NCBI GenBank assembly: GCA_031426735.1 | Contig: JASJPK010000107.1 | Location: forward strand, 1 to 64,000 | Length of the DNA: 64,000 nt | Direction: 5' to 3' | Origin: PFJX01 sp031426735 | GTDB lineage: Bacteria; Pseudomonadota; Gammaproteobacteria; Burkholderiales; Thiobacillaceae | In this document: positions 1-8,699 of the stretch, one piece after another | Numbering within the stretch: the first letter of the stretch is position 1 | Layout: every line of letters starts with the position of its first letter | Program-made: the position numbers and the translations under genes | Notes under the pieces: model-generated | What the model was told of the DNA's origin: nothing | Seen by the model: only the letters and a program-made list of their open reading frames with translations | Databases searched by the model: none

Positions 1-73
1 TTCGGTGGCTTTAACTTAAACCAAATGGCCTCCACGAAAGACGGGGCGGTTCAATCAGGCCTGCGTAGCCGAC

Positions 74-331
74 TTACAGCGTTTGTTTGGGCGAAAGCGC
101 GTCTTTACGGGTGATTTCGTTACTCAACACGTCATCCAATGCCACTGCCGTAGGCGAGGCAGCGCAGCCACCGCCGGGCCGGTCCGGTGACGTCACCCCA
201 CAGCGCCCGCTGCGACAGCTACCCGGGGCTGCGGCTTCGATGCCACTCTCACCCATGGAGCGCAGCAGCCAATAAATCAAACCGACCCCGACCAGCAGCA
301 ACGCCAGGGCAACAACAACGGCAATCCACAT
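74..331 (-). CDS. Small single-pass membrane protein with Cys-containing tail, unknown function
   Basis: About 85 residues. The N-terminus is a strong hydrophobic helix (roughly residues 2-24, beginning MWIAVVVALALLL), followed by a soluble tail with three cysteines arranged as CRSGRC and then GGGC. I chose the ATG at 331 because a GGAG sits 9 bases upstream of it. An ATG at 346 and a longer in-frame start at 487 have no comparable ribosome binding site. One anchor and a short Cys-rich cytoplasmic or periplasmic tail recall the small membrane proteins that sit next to metal or redox proteins, but I do not recognise the family. The upstream neighbour, if any, lies to the right within 332-588, where I see no gene. 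It could be an orphan. Confidence 0.55.
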   Translation of the reverse strand: MWIAVVVALALLLVGVGLIYWLLRSMGESGIEAAAPGSCRSGRCGVTSPDRPGGGCAASPTAVALDDVLSNEITRKDALSPKQTL

Positions 332-588
332 GATGTAAGGCTCCATTTCAAGCAGGAATAAGCGGTAACAAGATGGCCTGGGGGGCAAACGTGCGGCCAA
401 GCTGCGGAGAATCTTAACGTCTTGTCCGGCTGCCCGCTTTCCGCTATTCACGGCCATTGTTTGAGCCAACAATCGGAAGCTTCGCATTCAAGCCTGCATA
501 CTTACTCGGGTCGCCGTGCTGCACCCCGGCCGCCCCTCGCTTCCAAGTCATGCGCAGAGCAAGATGCTTTCCAGACAATAGGTGACGA

Positions 589-1659
589 ATGACAAGCCGA
601 CATAGCGATCTGGCTCGATTGGGTTGGAGTGAGTGGTTCGAAGAAAGAGAAATATGCGGGCCTGCGGATGCTATTGCCCGGGTGGTAGCGGTCGATCGCG
701 ACCTATTGCTGCTCATGGATCAAACCGGATCCTTTCGGGCAAAGTTGGCAGGCAGTTATCTGTACCGCTCCCAGCAGTCGCAGGAACTCCCGTGTGTCGG
801 GGACTGGGTGTGTGTGGAAAAACCCCCGACTGACGATTTTGGCTTGGTCCACATGCTTCTGGAGCGAAGGACCGCGCTGCGCAGAAAGTCGGCGGGAGCC
901 TCCGTCGTGTCTCAGATGATCGCGGCCAACGTGGACACCGTGATCATCGTTCAGTCCTGCCACTATGACTTCAACCTCAAGCGACTGGAGCGTTATCTCG
1001 TCATGGTGAGGCAGGGTGGGGCAGAGCCCTGCATCCTGCTGACCAAGTCGGATTTGGTTGCGCCGGAAGTCCTGACGTCCCAGTTGGCGGAGATTCGCGC
1101 TGCGGGCATTACGGCGCCGGTGCTGACCTTGAGCAACGTCACGCGAGACGGCATCGACGATCTCGAAAGGATGCTGCAGCCCGCAAAGACATATTGCTTT
1201 GTCGGTTCCTCGGGGGTGGGCAAGAGCACGCTCATCAACCAGCTGATCGGCCGGGAAAGACTTCAAACAAAGGGCGTCAGCGGAACGGGTGAGGGCAGGC
1301 ATACGACCGTCCGCCGGGAATTGATCGTCCTCGACGGAGGGGCCTTGGTCATCGATAACCCGGGTATGCGCGAGTTCGGAATCCTGGGGGCCGAAAGCGG
1401 GATAGGCGATCGCTTTTCCGACATCATCGGGTTTGCCTCCGCTTGCCGCTACAGGAATTGCAGCCATACCGGCGAGCCTGGCTGTGCGGTTCTTGAGGCG
1501 GTAAATTCAGGCGCTCTTGGTCAAGAGCACTATGAAAATTACCTCAAGCTCAGGGAAGAATCCGAGTTCTACCAAATGTCCGATGTGGAGAAGAGAAAGA
1601 AGGATCGTGACTTTGGAAAATTCATCAAGACCGCCAAGAAGGATCTTGAGAATTTGTAG
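589..1659 (+). CDS. rsgA: Ribosome small-subunit-dependent GTPase RsgA
   Basis: 356 residues, the usual RsgA/YloQ size. RsgA is a cytoplasmic, circularly permuted GTPase that helps late 30S subunit maturation. The permuted motif order is visible: G4 TKSD (about 152-155) comes before G1 GSSGVGKST (206-214) and G3 DNPGM (256-260). An N-terminal OB-fold-like region (about 25-95) precedes the GTPase domain. The C-terminal zinc knuckle shows C286, C291, H293 and C299. G3 reads DNPGM rather than the commoner DTPGM. A GGTGA lies just before the ATG. The gene converges on htpX, with a GC-rich hairpin between them. Confidence 0.95.
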   Translation: MTSRHSDLARLGWSEWFEEREICGPADAIARVVAVDRDLLLLMDQTGSFRAKLAGSYLYRSQQSQELPCVGDWVCVEKPPTDDFGLVHMLLERRTALRRKSAGASVVSQMIAANVDTVIIVQSCHYDFNLKRLERYLVMVRQGGAEPCILLTKSDLVAPEVLTSQLAEIRAAGITAPVLTLSNVTRDGIDDLERMLQPAKTYCFVGSSGVGKSTLINQLIGRERLQTKGVSGTGEGRHTTVRRELIVLDGGALVIDNPGMREFGILGAESGIGDRFSDIIGFASACRYRNCSHTGEPGCAVLEAVNSGALGQEHYENYLKLREESEFYQMSDVEKRKKDRDFGKFIKTAKKDLENL

Positions 1660-1683
1660 GGAAATTGATCTCGCTGCACTGGA

Positions 1684-1701
1684 CCCCGGCCTGCGCCGGG
1701 G
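1684..1701. terminator. GC-rich hairpin between convergent rsgA and htpX
   Basis: A perfect 7-bp inverted repeat (CCCCGGC, 4-base loop, GCCGGGG) sits in the 78-bp gap between the two convergent genes. No T-run follows on either strand, so it could be a bidirectional hairpin terminator or a small repetitive extragenic palindrome. Confidence 0.45.
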
Positions 1702-1737
1702 GGCTGGGAATGGGGTCTACCCGGCAAGTTCAAATCT

Positions 1738-2613
1738 TCACAGCGCTCGTTTCAACGCCTCGATGCGCTCTTCCAGCGGCGGGTGCGTCATGAACAGGCG
1801 CTTGAAGCTGCTGCCGTCGCCGCCGCTGATGCCGAATGCGGCCATCTTCTCGGGCAACGGGCCGGTGTGGGCCTGCTTCAGGCGTTCCAGCGCATTGATC
1901 ATGGACTGGCGACCGGCCAGGCTGGCACCGCCTGCATCGGCGCGGAATTCGCGCTGGCGCGAAAACCACATGACGATGATCGAGGCGAGGATGCCCAGCA
2001 CCAGTTCGGCCACGATCATGGTGACGTAGAAGGCCGGCCCCTGGCCGCGTTCGGTCTTGAACACGATCTTGTCAACCAGATGGCCGATGACGCGCGAGAA
2101 GAACATCACGAAGGTATTCACCACGCCCTGGATCAGCGCCAGCGTCACCATGTCGCCATTGGCGACGTGCGATATTTCGTGCGCCATCACCGCTTCGGCT
2201 TCCTGCTTGGTCATGCCGCGCAACAGGCCGGTGGACACCGCGACCAGCGCGGCGTTCTTGTTCATGCCGGTGGCGAAGGCATTGACCTCGGGCGAATCCC
2301 AGATCGCCACTTCCGGCATCTTGATGCCGGCGGCCTGGGCTTGCCGCGCCACGGTCTGCACCAGCCAGAGTTCTTCTTGCGAACGCGGGTCGGTGATGAC
2401 CTGGGCGCCGACCGATTTCTTGGCCATCCATTTCGACATGGCCAGCGAAATCAGCGAACCGCCAAAGCCCATGACGGCGGCGAAAATCAGCAGCGCGCCG
2501 AGATTGAGGCCGTTTTCGTTCAGATAGGGTTCCACCCCCAGCAAACGCATGGTGAGCGAAAGCACCAGCACAATGGCCAGGTTGGTGGCGAGGAACAGAA
2601 CGATGCGTTTCAT
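1738..2613 (-). CDS. htpX: Membrane-bound zinc metalloprotease HtpX
   Basis: 291 residues, matching HtpX (M48B peptidase), an inner-membrane quality-control protease with a cytoplasmic active site. Two N-terminal hydrophobic segments (about 4-25 and 37-58) come first. The zinc site HEISH follows at 145-149, and the likely third ligand is E222 in REFRAD. Two more membrane segments lie between (about 155-178 and 195-217). The C-terminus has the family MTHPPLEERI stretch. It appears to be monocistronic. A long hairpin lies just upstream of its start at 2642-2671. Confidence 0.95.
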   Translation of the reverse strand: MKRIVLFLATNLAIVLVLSLTMRLLGVEPYLNENGLNLGALLIFAAVMGFGGSLISLAMSKWMAKKSVGAQVITDPRSQEELWLVQTVARQAQAAGIKMPEVAIWDSPEVNAFATGMNKNAALVAVSTGLLRGMTKQEAEAVMAHEISHVANGDMVTLALIQGVVNTFVMFFSRVIGHLVDKIVFKTERGQGPAFYVTMIVAELVLGILASIIVMWFSRQREFRADAGGASLAGRQSMINALERLKQAHTGPLPEKMAAFGISGGDGSSFKRLFMTHPPLEERIEALKRAL

Positions 2614-2641
2614 GGAATCTCCTTGATAAGCGTTGACTGGC

Positions 2642-2671
2642 GGCTTGATTCGGCGAGTGCCGGATCAAGCC
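2642..2671 (-). promoter_or_regulatory. Hairpin in the htpX upstream region
   Basis: An inverted repeat with arms GGCTTGAT and ATCAAGCC and an inner CGGC/GCCG pairing lies 28 bases upstream of the htpX start. It would fold as a stem of about 12 bp in the leader RNA. It could be a 5' UTR structure or an operator. AT-rich DNA just beyond it (2703-2775) is the likeliest promoter area, but I cannot assign clear -35/-10 boxes. Confidence 0.4.
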
Positions 2672-2852
2672 CATGCTGCAAACGGTAGGCAGGATACGGG
2701 CAATGAAGAATCAATAAAATTCGATTATTGTTTATCGACTGATCGTCTATATCGAGCAGTCTGAGCCGATTTTAAGCGCGTGGATTGGGCACGCTGCGCT
2801 ACACCCGACCTAAGCTACCGAACCGCAAACCACTCGAAACCCGTTTGTTGGG

Positions 2853-3743
2853 CTATCCGAACGTCCACAACTCGACGCGGTTGCGCCCGTTTTCCTTCGC
2901 CCGAATCAGCGCCATGTCGGCATCGGCGATGGCTTCTTCGACTTGGCGGCGCGGGTGCATTTCGGCCAGGCCGAAGGAGGCGGTGACATACATCGTTTCG
3001 CCGCTGGGCAGGCGGATCGGCAGTCGCTCCAGGCCGCTGCGGATGCGTTCGATGACCTGTGCCGCATCTTTAATCGGGCTGCCGGGCAGGCAGATCAGGA
3101 ATTCCTCGCCGCCGTAGCGGTAGATGGAGTCGTATTTGCGCAGCACGCCGGTGACGAAGCGGAGGCCCTGACGCAGGACCGCATCGCCGGCCGGGTGGCC
3201 GCGTTCGTCGTTGACCAGCTTGAAGCGGTCGAAATCAAGCAGGCACAGGCAGCACGGACGTTGAATGCGCAAGGCGCGCTCCTGCTCCTCGCGCAACCGG
3301 GTCAGCATGCCGCGTCGGCTGGCGCAGCCGGTGAGGCTGTCGGTGGTGAGCAGTTCACCGATGATTTCCAGTTGCACGCGCCGCAACTTGGTGTTGAGGC
3401 GCAAGGCCAGATCGATGCACTCGTCGTACAACTCCGGTTCGGGCCGACGTTTGTCGAGTACTTCCAGCAACGCCAGACGGGTCACGTTATGCATGGCTTG
3501 TTGGGTCGCGCCGAGTTCCTGGAAATCCAGGTTTTCCCGCAGCGGATGTGGATCGTGGCCGTAGTACCACTGGCCGAATGGCGAACGCAGATGTGCGTCT
3601 TCCGCCAGATCCGCCTTGTTGACATGGTTGGCGCAGACCAGCGTGCGATTGATCTGTTTGAACCAGGCCAGATGGGCCGCGATGATGACTTCGATATCTT
3701 CTGTCAGGTGCTGGATTTCTTCTCGGTCCAGGGGGAGCGACAT
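2853..3743 (-). CDS. Diguanylate cyclase with N-terminal CZB-type zinc-sensing domain (DgcZ-like)
   Basis: 296 residues, the length and layout of E. coli DgcZ: an N-terminal CZB domain (about 15-130) and a C-terminal GGDEF domain (about 150-296). It would make the second messenger c-di-GMP from two GTP in the cytoplasm. The active site reads GGEEF. An RKYD five residues before it matches the product-inhibition I-site (RxxD). In the CZB part, H24 and the FGQWYY stretch are recognisable, but the position usually occupied by the zinc-ligand cysteine seems to be Ser54, so zinc control may be altered. The gene is divergent from the receiver-TPR gene across a 265-bp gap. Confidence 0.88.
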   Translation of the reverse strand: MSLPLDREEIQHLTEDIEVIIAAHLAWFKQINRTLVCANHVNKADLAEDAHLRSPFGQWYYGHDPHPLRENLDFQELGATQQAMHNVTRLALLEVLDKRRPEPELYDECIDLALRLNTKLRRVQLEIIGELLTTDSLTGCASRRGMLTRLREEQERALRIQRPCCLCLLDFDRFKLVNDERGHPAGDAVLRQGLRFVTGVLRKYDSIYRYGGEEFLICLPGSPIKDAAQVIERIRSGLERLPIRLPSGETMYVTASFGLAEMHPRRQVEEAIADADMALIRAKENGRNRVELWTFG

Positions 3744-4008
3744 GACACATCCATCTCTGCTGTAGTTGTGGCCGCTCTATCGGTCCAAGACTGTAAGTCT
3801 TTAGCGTAACGGCATGAGGATAAACCCAGGTTTGGCGAATGCGGTTGCAGCGCCGACGCGAAGACGCTGCTTGGCGCCGGTAAATTGTCGCCGGGCATTG
3901 TTACGGTTTGAAACTGCTTGCTGCTCTACAGCCATATATGGAATAAGGTATTACATAACCGGAAGTTTCAGATCACTTCAATCAATACAGCCTGGGGGAG
4001 ACACAAGA

Positions 4009-5712
4009 TTGGCTCAACCGAATAACGTCGATCAAACTGCGCTGCTCGCGACGCTGAAGACCAAGTGGGTAAGCGAGGAGACGGTCGACTACGCATCGTT
4101 GCGCGCGCTGGTGGTGGACGATTACCCGGGCATGCGCAGCGCACTGAAACTGACGCTGGCCAATTTCGGCCTGTCCAAGATCCAGATGGCCGGTTCCGCG
4201 CCGGAAGCGATCACCCGCATCAAGAACAATCATTACGACTTCATTCTGTGCGACTTCAATCTGGGTGAAGGCCGCGATGGGCAGCAATTGCTTGAGGAGT
4301 TGCGCCACTGCGGTTTGATCGACCTGGAGACGGTGTTCATCATGGTGACGGCGGAGTCGGTCTACGAAAAGGTGGTCGCCACGGCCGAGTTGGCGCCGGA
4401 CGATTACATGATCAAACCTTTCAGCGCGGAAGTTCTGCGCAGCCGCCTCGAAGCCATCCTGCTGCGCAAACTTGCGTTCCGGGAGATCTACCGCAACTTT
4501 GCCGACCACGATCTGGAAGCTGCCCTGACCGGGTGCGACAAATTGATCGCCGGCAAGCCGAAATACCTGGTCGACGCGCTTCGTTTCAAAGGCGAAGTGC
4601 TCAATGCGATGGGCCGTTTCGAAGAGGCCGAGGCGTTGTACAAGAAGATCATCGAGATGCGTGCCATCCCCTGGGCTCGCCTTGGTCTGGCCAAGGCGCT
4701 GCACATGCAGAAGAAGAACGAGGAAGCCGAAACCGAACTGCGCGATGTGTTGGAGAAGGCGCCGGAAATGGTGGCGGCCTACGATCTGCTCTCGGATGTC
4801 TGTCTGGCCAACAAGGACAGTGCCGGCGCCCAGGCCGTGCTGCAACAAGCCGTCGGCATTTCCGCCAAGACCGTGCGCCGGCAGCAGAAACTGGGCGAGA
4901 TCGCACATGCCAACGGTGATCTGGACATCGCCCGCAACGCCTTTTCCAACGCCCTCGAAAAGGGCCGCCATTCCATCTTCATTACCCCCGCTGACTTCGG
5001 CAACCTGTGCCAGGTTCAGCTGGAACAGGGCGATCTCAAGTCCGTGGCGGCTACCCTGAAATCGGCCAAGACCGCGTTGCAGGCGACGCCGGAAGGGCTG
5101 ATGGTGACTGCGGTGGTGCAAAGCGCGATGCATACCCAGACCGGCAACCGGGTAGAGGCCCGGAAAGCGCTCGATGAAGCTGCCGTCCTGCGCGCCAGCG
5201 GAGTCCGGGCAGGGGCGCAATTGATGCTGAAAATGGCGGAAGCCTGCATGGCCAACGGCCGCACCGAAGAGGCCGACGTCATCGTCAGCGACGTCGCGCG
5301 CAACGCACACGACAGCGAACTCCTGCTCGACAAGGCCAGACAGATCTACCTGGCGGCCGGGCGGGAAGATGCCGGCGCATCGGTGCTTGCCCAGGCAACC
5401 GCCGATGTACGCAAGCTCAACAACGAGGGCGTCATGCTGGCGCAAAAGGGCGAGTATCGCCAGGCGGTGGACAAGCTGCTCACCGCTTGCCGCGAGGCGC
5501 CGCACAACCCGCGCATCATCATGAATGCCGTCTGGGTGATCCTGAAATATCTCGACCAGACCGGCATGGATGAGGAAATGCTGGAGGAAGCACGACGGCG
5601 CCTGGACGAAGCCGAACGCCAGACCCCCGGCCATATCCGGATCAAGGGGCTACGCCTGCACATGAAAGAAGTCGAAAGCCGGTTCGGCATCCGCAAACGG
5701 AATGCGCCATGA
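4009..5712 (+). CDS. Response regulator: CheY-like receiver fused to TPR repeats
   Basis: 567 residues from a TTG start at 4009. I chose that start because a GGGGGAG lies 8 bases upstream and because the in-frame upstream extension to 3814 is Arg/Cys-rich and not protein-like. The receiver (about 30-150) has the acidic pair D37-D38, phosphoacceptor D82, T114 and K136, so it should be phosphorylatable. The rest (about 160-567) is helical TPR-type repeat for protein contacts. There is no DNA-binding or enzymatic output domain, so the output is probably a protein-protein interaction. The stop overlaps the next start in an ATGA, so the two are translationally coupled. Confidence 0.85.
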   Translation: MAQPNNVDQTALLATLKTKWVSEETVDYASLRALVVDDYPGMRSALKLTLANFGLSKIQMAGSAPEAITRIKNNHYDFILCDFNLGEGRDGQQLLEELRHCGLIDLETVFIMVTAESVYEKVVATAELAPDDYMIKPFSAEVLRSRLEAILLRKLAFREIYRNFADHDLEAALTGCDKLIAGKPKYLVDALRFKGEVLNAMGRFEEAEALYKKIIEMRAIPWARLGLAKALHMQKKNEEAETELRDVLEKAPEMVAAYDLLSDVCLANKDSAGAQAVLQQAVGISAKTVRRQQKLGEIAHANGDLDIARNAFSNALEKGRHSIFITPADFGNLCQVQLEQGDLKSVAATLKSAKTALQATPEGLMVTAVVQSAMHTQTGNRVEARKALDEAAVLRASGVRAGAQLMLKMAEACMANGRTEEADVIVSDVARNAHDSELLLDKARQIYLAAGREDAGASVLAQATADVRKLNNEGVMLAQKGEYRQAVDKLLTACREAPHNPRIIMNAVWVILKYLDQTGMDEEMLEEARRRLDEAERQTPGHIRIKGLRLHMKEVESRFGIRKRNAP

Positions 5713-6362
5713 AATTCAACGATGTCGACCTCTACGCCACCCTGATGCACGAACTCAAGAACAACCTCGGCCTGCTCGCGATGACCATCGATGGCATCCC
5801 GCTACGCGGCGAGCCGGCGCATGACAAGGTCGTCGACGACGCCAGATTGCTCTGCCAGGGCGTCATCGACCGGCTGCAACAGGCGCTGCTGATCTACAAG
5901 GCCGCCAACGGCCAGATCCAGCCGTCAATCGACGCCTATTCGACCGAAGATTTCCTGCACGAACTGCGCGATACCGCCGCCTCGATGTCGCACGGCCGGT
6001 TCCAGGTGGAAACCCGCATCGACGCGGCCGTACCGGCGATCTGGTTTTTCGACCGTACATTGATCGGGATGGCCATGGTCAACGCCATCCATAACTCGCT
6101 GGCGTATGCGCGCTCTTCAATCGCCATCGAAGCGGAGATGGAATCCGGCGCGCTGCTCCTCACCGTGCGCGACGACTCGCCAGGTTTCCCCGAACATGTC
6201 CTGCACAGCCTCGCCGCCGACGAGTCTTACCGTTCCACCGGCACCGGTCTCGGCCTGCAATTCGCCAAGCTGATCGTGCAAACCCACGAAAATCGCGGCC
6301 GTAAAGGTGAGCTTCGCCTGCGCAACGATCAGGGTGCGGTATTCCAGTTGCTGGTGCCCTGA
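5709..6362 (+). CDS. Small soluble histidine-kinase-like protein
   Basis: 217 residues with no membrane segment and no sensor domain. An N-terminal HELKNNL (candidate phosphorylated His14) is followed by a HATPase domain with N-box NAIHNSL, a G1-like DDSPGFP and a G2-like GTGLGLQFA. It therefore has the minimal parts of a histidine kinase. It overlaps the receiver-TPR gene by 4 bp and is the obvious partner for it. Signal input must come from another protein, perhaps through the TPR domain. It could act as a phosphatase rather than a kinase. Confidence 0.8.
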   Translation: MKFNDVDLYATLMHELKNNLGLLAMTIDGIPLRGEPAHDKVVDDARLLCQGVIDRLQQALLIYKAANGQIQPSIDAYSTEDFLHELRDTAASMSHGRFQVETRIDAAVPAIWFFDRTLIGMAMVNAIHNSLAYARSSIAIEAEMESGALLLTVRDDSPGFPEHVLHSLAADESYRSTGTGLGLQFAKLIVQTHENRGRKGELRLRNDQGAVFQLLVP

Positions 6363-6374
6363 CCCTGATTTCCC

Positions 6375-7328
6375 TCAGCCGCCAGAACTGCCCACCCAGA
6401 AGCCCAGGCTCTTGTCGAGAAACTCGTCCCACGGCATGTAATGCGAGCCGTCGCACGAGAAGGTCAGCCCCACCATGCCGTTGAAGATGTTCAACGACCC
6501 GGAGCGCAGGTAAAGGGTCTCGTCCATGAAGCGCAAATCGCGGAAACAGTTCAGCACCGCGCGCACCTTGTCCGCCGGCAGGCTGGCGTCGGTCGGATAC
6601 GGTTGGCGCGGATAAGCCAGGCACAGGTTCGGATCGGACAGGTCGGCGATGCCGTGCAGGCGGTAACGGAACGGATCGTCCGTCACCCACAACGTCGCGC
6701 GGGAGCTGGAAAAGTGCAGCTTGGCGTGGAACACACCGTGCACCGTGACCAGTTCATGGACCAGCGCCAACACTTCGTCGATGCGTTCGTCGAGCGGGCT
6801 GTTCGCCCGTTCCTGATGGAACAGCCCGGCGCGGATGGCCGGATCGCCTTTCATCTGCAGCCACTGTTCCGGCTGTTGATAGAGCGCCTGCGTGGCGGGC
6901 AACTCGCGCAGATCGAAGTCGGCGCCCAGAAAACCCAACAACTCCCCGGATTCCCGCTCGATGCGGCGCACGGCGGTCAGCGAAGGCCGCTGTGCGTTGC
7001 GGCTGATATACGACTCGGACAGCGAAAACGGTATCCCGGCCAGCGCATCGGCAAGGTAGGGGCGCTCGCTGCGGTCACGGCCGAATTGCGTCGCCAGCAA
7101 CCCCGTCCGTGTCACGTTTGCGGTCAGTTGCCGCGCCTGCGCATCCAATGCGTAGAGGTATTTGCAATACGGCAGCTCTTCCATGCCCTGCACCAGTCGC
7201 GCCTCCAGCTTCGACCGATCCGGCCAGACCTCCCGGCAACCTTCCGCCAGGATGGACAAGGAGGAAGCGAGCCAGCCTTCGAGGATGCGGCGCTGGCGCT
7301 GAATGGCTTGTTGCAGATTCGGATTCAT
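6375..7328 (-). CDS. PDC-sensor (Cache-like) domain protein
   Basis: 317 residues from the ATG at 7328. The frame is open further right, but that part overlaps the J-domain gene on the other strand and is a shadow. The central part (about 20-175) matches the PDC/dCache ligand-binding fold: GRDRSERPYLADALAG, then a SYISR strand and GFLGADFDLREL. No signal peptide or membrane helix is visible, which is unusual because most such domains are periplasmic sensors. There is no kinase, cyclase or methyl-accepting domain. It may sense a small molecule in the cytoplasm. It converges on the histidine-kinase-like gene (12-bp gap). Confidence 0.7.
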   Translation of the reverse strand: MNPNLQQAIQRQRRILEGWLASSLSILAEGCREVWPDRSKLEARLVQGMEELPYCKYLYALDAQARQLTANVTRTGLLATQFGRDRSERPYLADALAGIPFSLSESYISRNAQRPSLTAVRRIERESGELLGFLGADFDLRELPATQALYQQPEQWLQMKGDPAIRAGLFHQERANSPLDERIDEVLALVHELVTVHGVFHAKLHFSSSRATLWVTDDPFRYRLHGIADLSDPNLCLAYPRQPYPTDASLPADKVRAVLNCFRDLRFMDETLYLRSGSLNIFNGMVGLTFSCDGSHYMPWDEFLDKSLGFWVGSSGG

Positions 7329-7362
7329 GGCGTGTTCAAGTCGCGGGTAGGTTGGCGGAAAG

Positions 7363-7378
7363 CATCCCGACCGGGATG
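7363..7378. promoter_or_regulatory. 16-bp inverted repeat in a divergent promoter region
   Basis: CATCCCG, two bases, CGGGATG: perfect 7-bp arms in the 168-bp gap between the divergent PDC-sensor and J-domain genes. Its position and symmetry fit an operator for a dimeric regulator, but no regulator is known to me for this site. Confidence 0.35.
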
Positions 7379-7496
7379 TCGGGGCCGAGGGCGTATTCTC
7401 CGCGAATTGGCAGGGTTGTCGTCGCCACGCTCCCCATGTCTGGAATCGATCGGTTACCGTTCGGCCTGATCCAGGCATTTCGAATTCAGCCAGCCC

Positions 7497-8630
7497 ATGA
7501 CCCGCACCCACATCAAGACCGTCAGCATCGCCGCCAGCCAGGAACCCGGCGTGCTGAGCAAGCAGCAAAAGGCGTTCAACACGCTGATCAAGCAAATCGA
7601 GGAATCCCGCGCGCAACTGCTGGCGTGGGAGTCTGCCAGCCAGGCTTACCTGGATAAATATTCGCGCGCGATGGTGCCGCTGGTCGAAACCTTGCAGGCG
7701 TTGCAGGTCGAGTTCGTGCAGCGGCTTGACCGGGCCAGTTGCGAATCCGGCCTGAGCAAGGCTGAACGCGGCGTGATCGACGATCTGATCGTCGAGTTGG
7801 TGCGCGAACTGATCGCCGTGCGCGGCGATGCGGCGCTGAAAGCCATCTACAACAAGCACAGCCGAATCGACTACGACCGCGCGGAAGCCGCGCGCATGCA
7901 GGGCATGAAAGCGATGCTGGAGGATGCGCTCGGGGTCGAACTGGATGCCGATTTCGACACCGGCACACCCGAGGAAGTCATGCAGCGCGCCCGAGCGCAG
8001 ATCGATGCAATGCAAGAGCGGGAAGAGGCCGAGCGGCAAGCGCGGGAAGCACGCAAGGCGGCGACGCGGAAGAAGTCGGCCAAGCAACTCGCCAATGAAT
8101 CGCGGCAGCAGGCCGAAGCGCAGCAGATCAGCCAATCGATCCGCGAGGTCTACCGCAAACTGGCCAGCGTCCTGCACCCCGACCGCGAATCCGACCCGCA
8201 GGAGCGCGACCGAAAAACCGGTTTGATGAAACGCGCCAACCTGGCTTATGCCAAGAAGGATCTGCTGCAACTACTGGAACTGCAACTCGAAGTGGAGCAC
8301 ATTGATCAGGTCGGCATCGGCCAGATCAGCGAAGCTCGGTTGAAGCACTACAACCTGATCCTGAAAGGCCAGCAGAGCGAACTGACTCTGGAAATCCGTC
8401 ATGTCGAAGCCGAGTTCAAGGCGCGTTTCGGTCTCGATCCCTCATTGCGGCTGTCGCCCGGCAACCTCATGGGCCATCTCAAAGACGACATCCGCGATGC
8501 GCAATTCGCGATCAAGGATCTTGGCAAAGACCTCCGCATGTTCGATGACCTCAAGCGATTCAAGGCCTGGCTCAAGGGGATGCGGCGGCGCGCGGAGCGG
8601 GACGATGACTTCGACGATCTGCATTTCTGA
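7497..8630 (+). CDS. J-domain protein with internal HPD motif and charged coiled coil
   Basis: 377 residues. The J-domain signature lies in the middle: the run IREVYRKLASVLHPDRE carries the HPD tripeptide at 227-229, which stimulates DnaK-type ATPases. Before it is a helical region and a very charged Glu/Arg/Ala/Lys-rich coiled-coil segment (about 160-210). After it is a further helical region ending in the acidic DDDFDDLHF. This is a type III (class C) J-protein layout, with no Gly/Phe-rich linker or zinc fingers. It probably delivers a particular client to DnaK. Its ribosome binding site is weak. Confidence 0.8.
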   Translation: MTRTHIKTVSIAASQEPGVLSKQQKAFNTLIKQIEESRAQLLAWESASQAYLDKYSRAMVPLVETLQALQVEFVQRLDRASCESGLSKAERGVIDDLIVELVRELIAVRGDAALKAIYNKHSRIDYDRAEAARMQGMKAMLEDALGVELDADFDTGTPEEVMQRARAQIDAMQEREEAERQAREARKAATRKKSAKQLANESRQQAEAQQISQSIREVYRKLASVLHPDRESDPQERDRKTGLMKRANLAYAKKDLLQLLELQLEVEHIDQVGIGQISEARLKHYNLILKGQQSELTLEIRHVEAEFKARFGLDPSLRLSPGNLMGHLKDDIRDAQFAIKDLGKDLRMFDDLKRFKAWLKGMRRRAERDDDFDDLHF

Positions 8631-8643
8631 AAGGTAAGGATCA

Positions 8644-8660
8644 GGTGCGCATGGCGCACC
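8644..8660. terminator. Hairpin between convergent genes
   Basis: GGTGCGC, ATG, GCGCACC: perfect 7-bp arms in the 69-bp gap between the J-domain gene and the leftward efflux operon. The same GTGCGC/GCGCAC words recur at 12378-12489, so it is probably a member of a dispersed palindrome family that may double as a bidirectional terminator. Confidence 0.4.
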
Positions 8661-8699
8661 CTACCGGAGCAGCCGCGGCGGGATTTTCCCGTAATCGCC

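Noticed and set aside
444..716. Small minus-strand frame overlapping the start of rsgA
   Set aside because: No ribosome binding site or protein-like composition, and it overlaps a certain gene.
3814..4008. Upstream extension of the receiver-TPR protein
   Set aside because: The translation is Arg/Cys-rich without family similarity, and a strong GGGGGAG lies just before the TTG at 4009.
3982..5634. Antisense frame opposite the receiver-TPR gene
   Set aside because: The plus-strand protein has clear receiver and TPR signatures; the minus frame is a His/Gln/Leu-rich shadow.
7329..8270. Long N-terminal extension of the PDC-sensor frame
   Set aside because: It overlaps the J-domain coding sequence on the other strand, and the ATG at 7328 begins the protein-like part.
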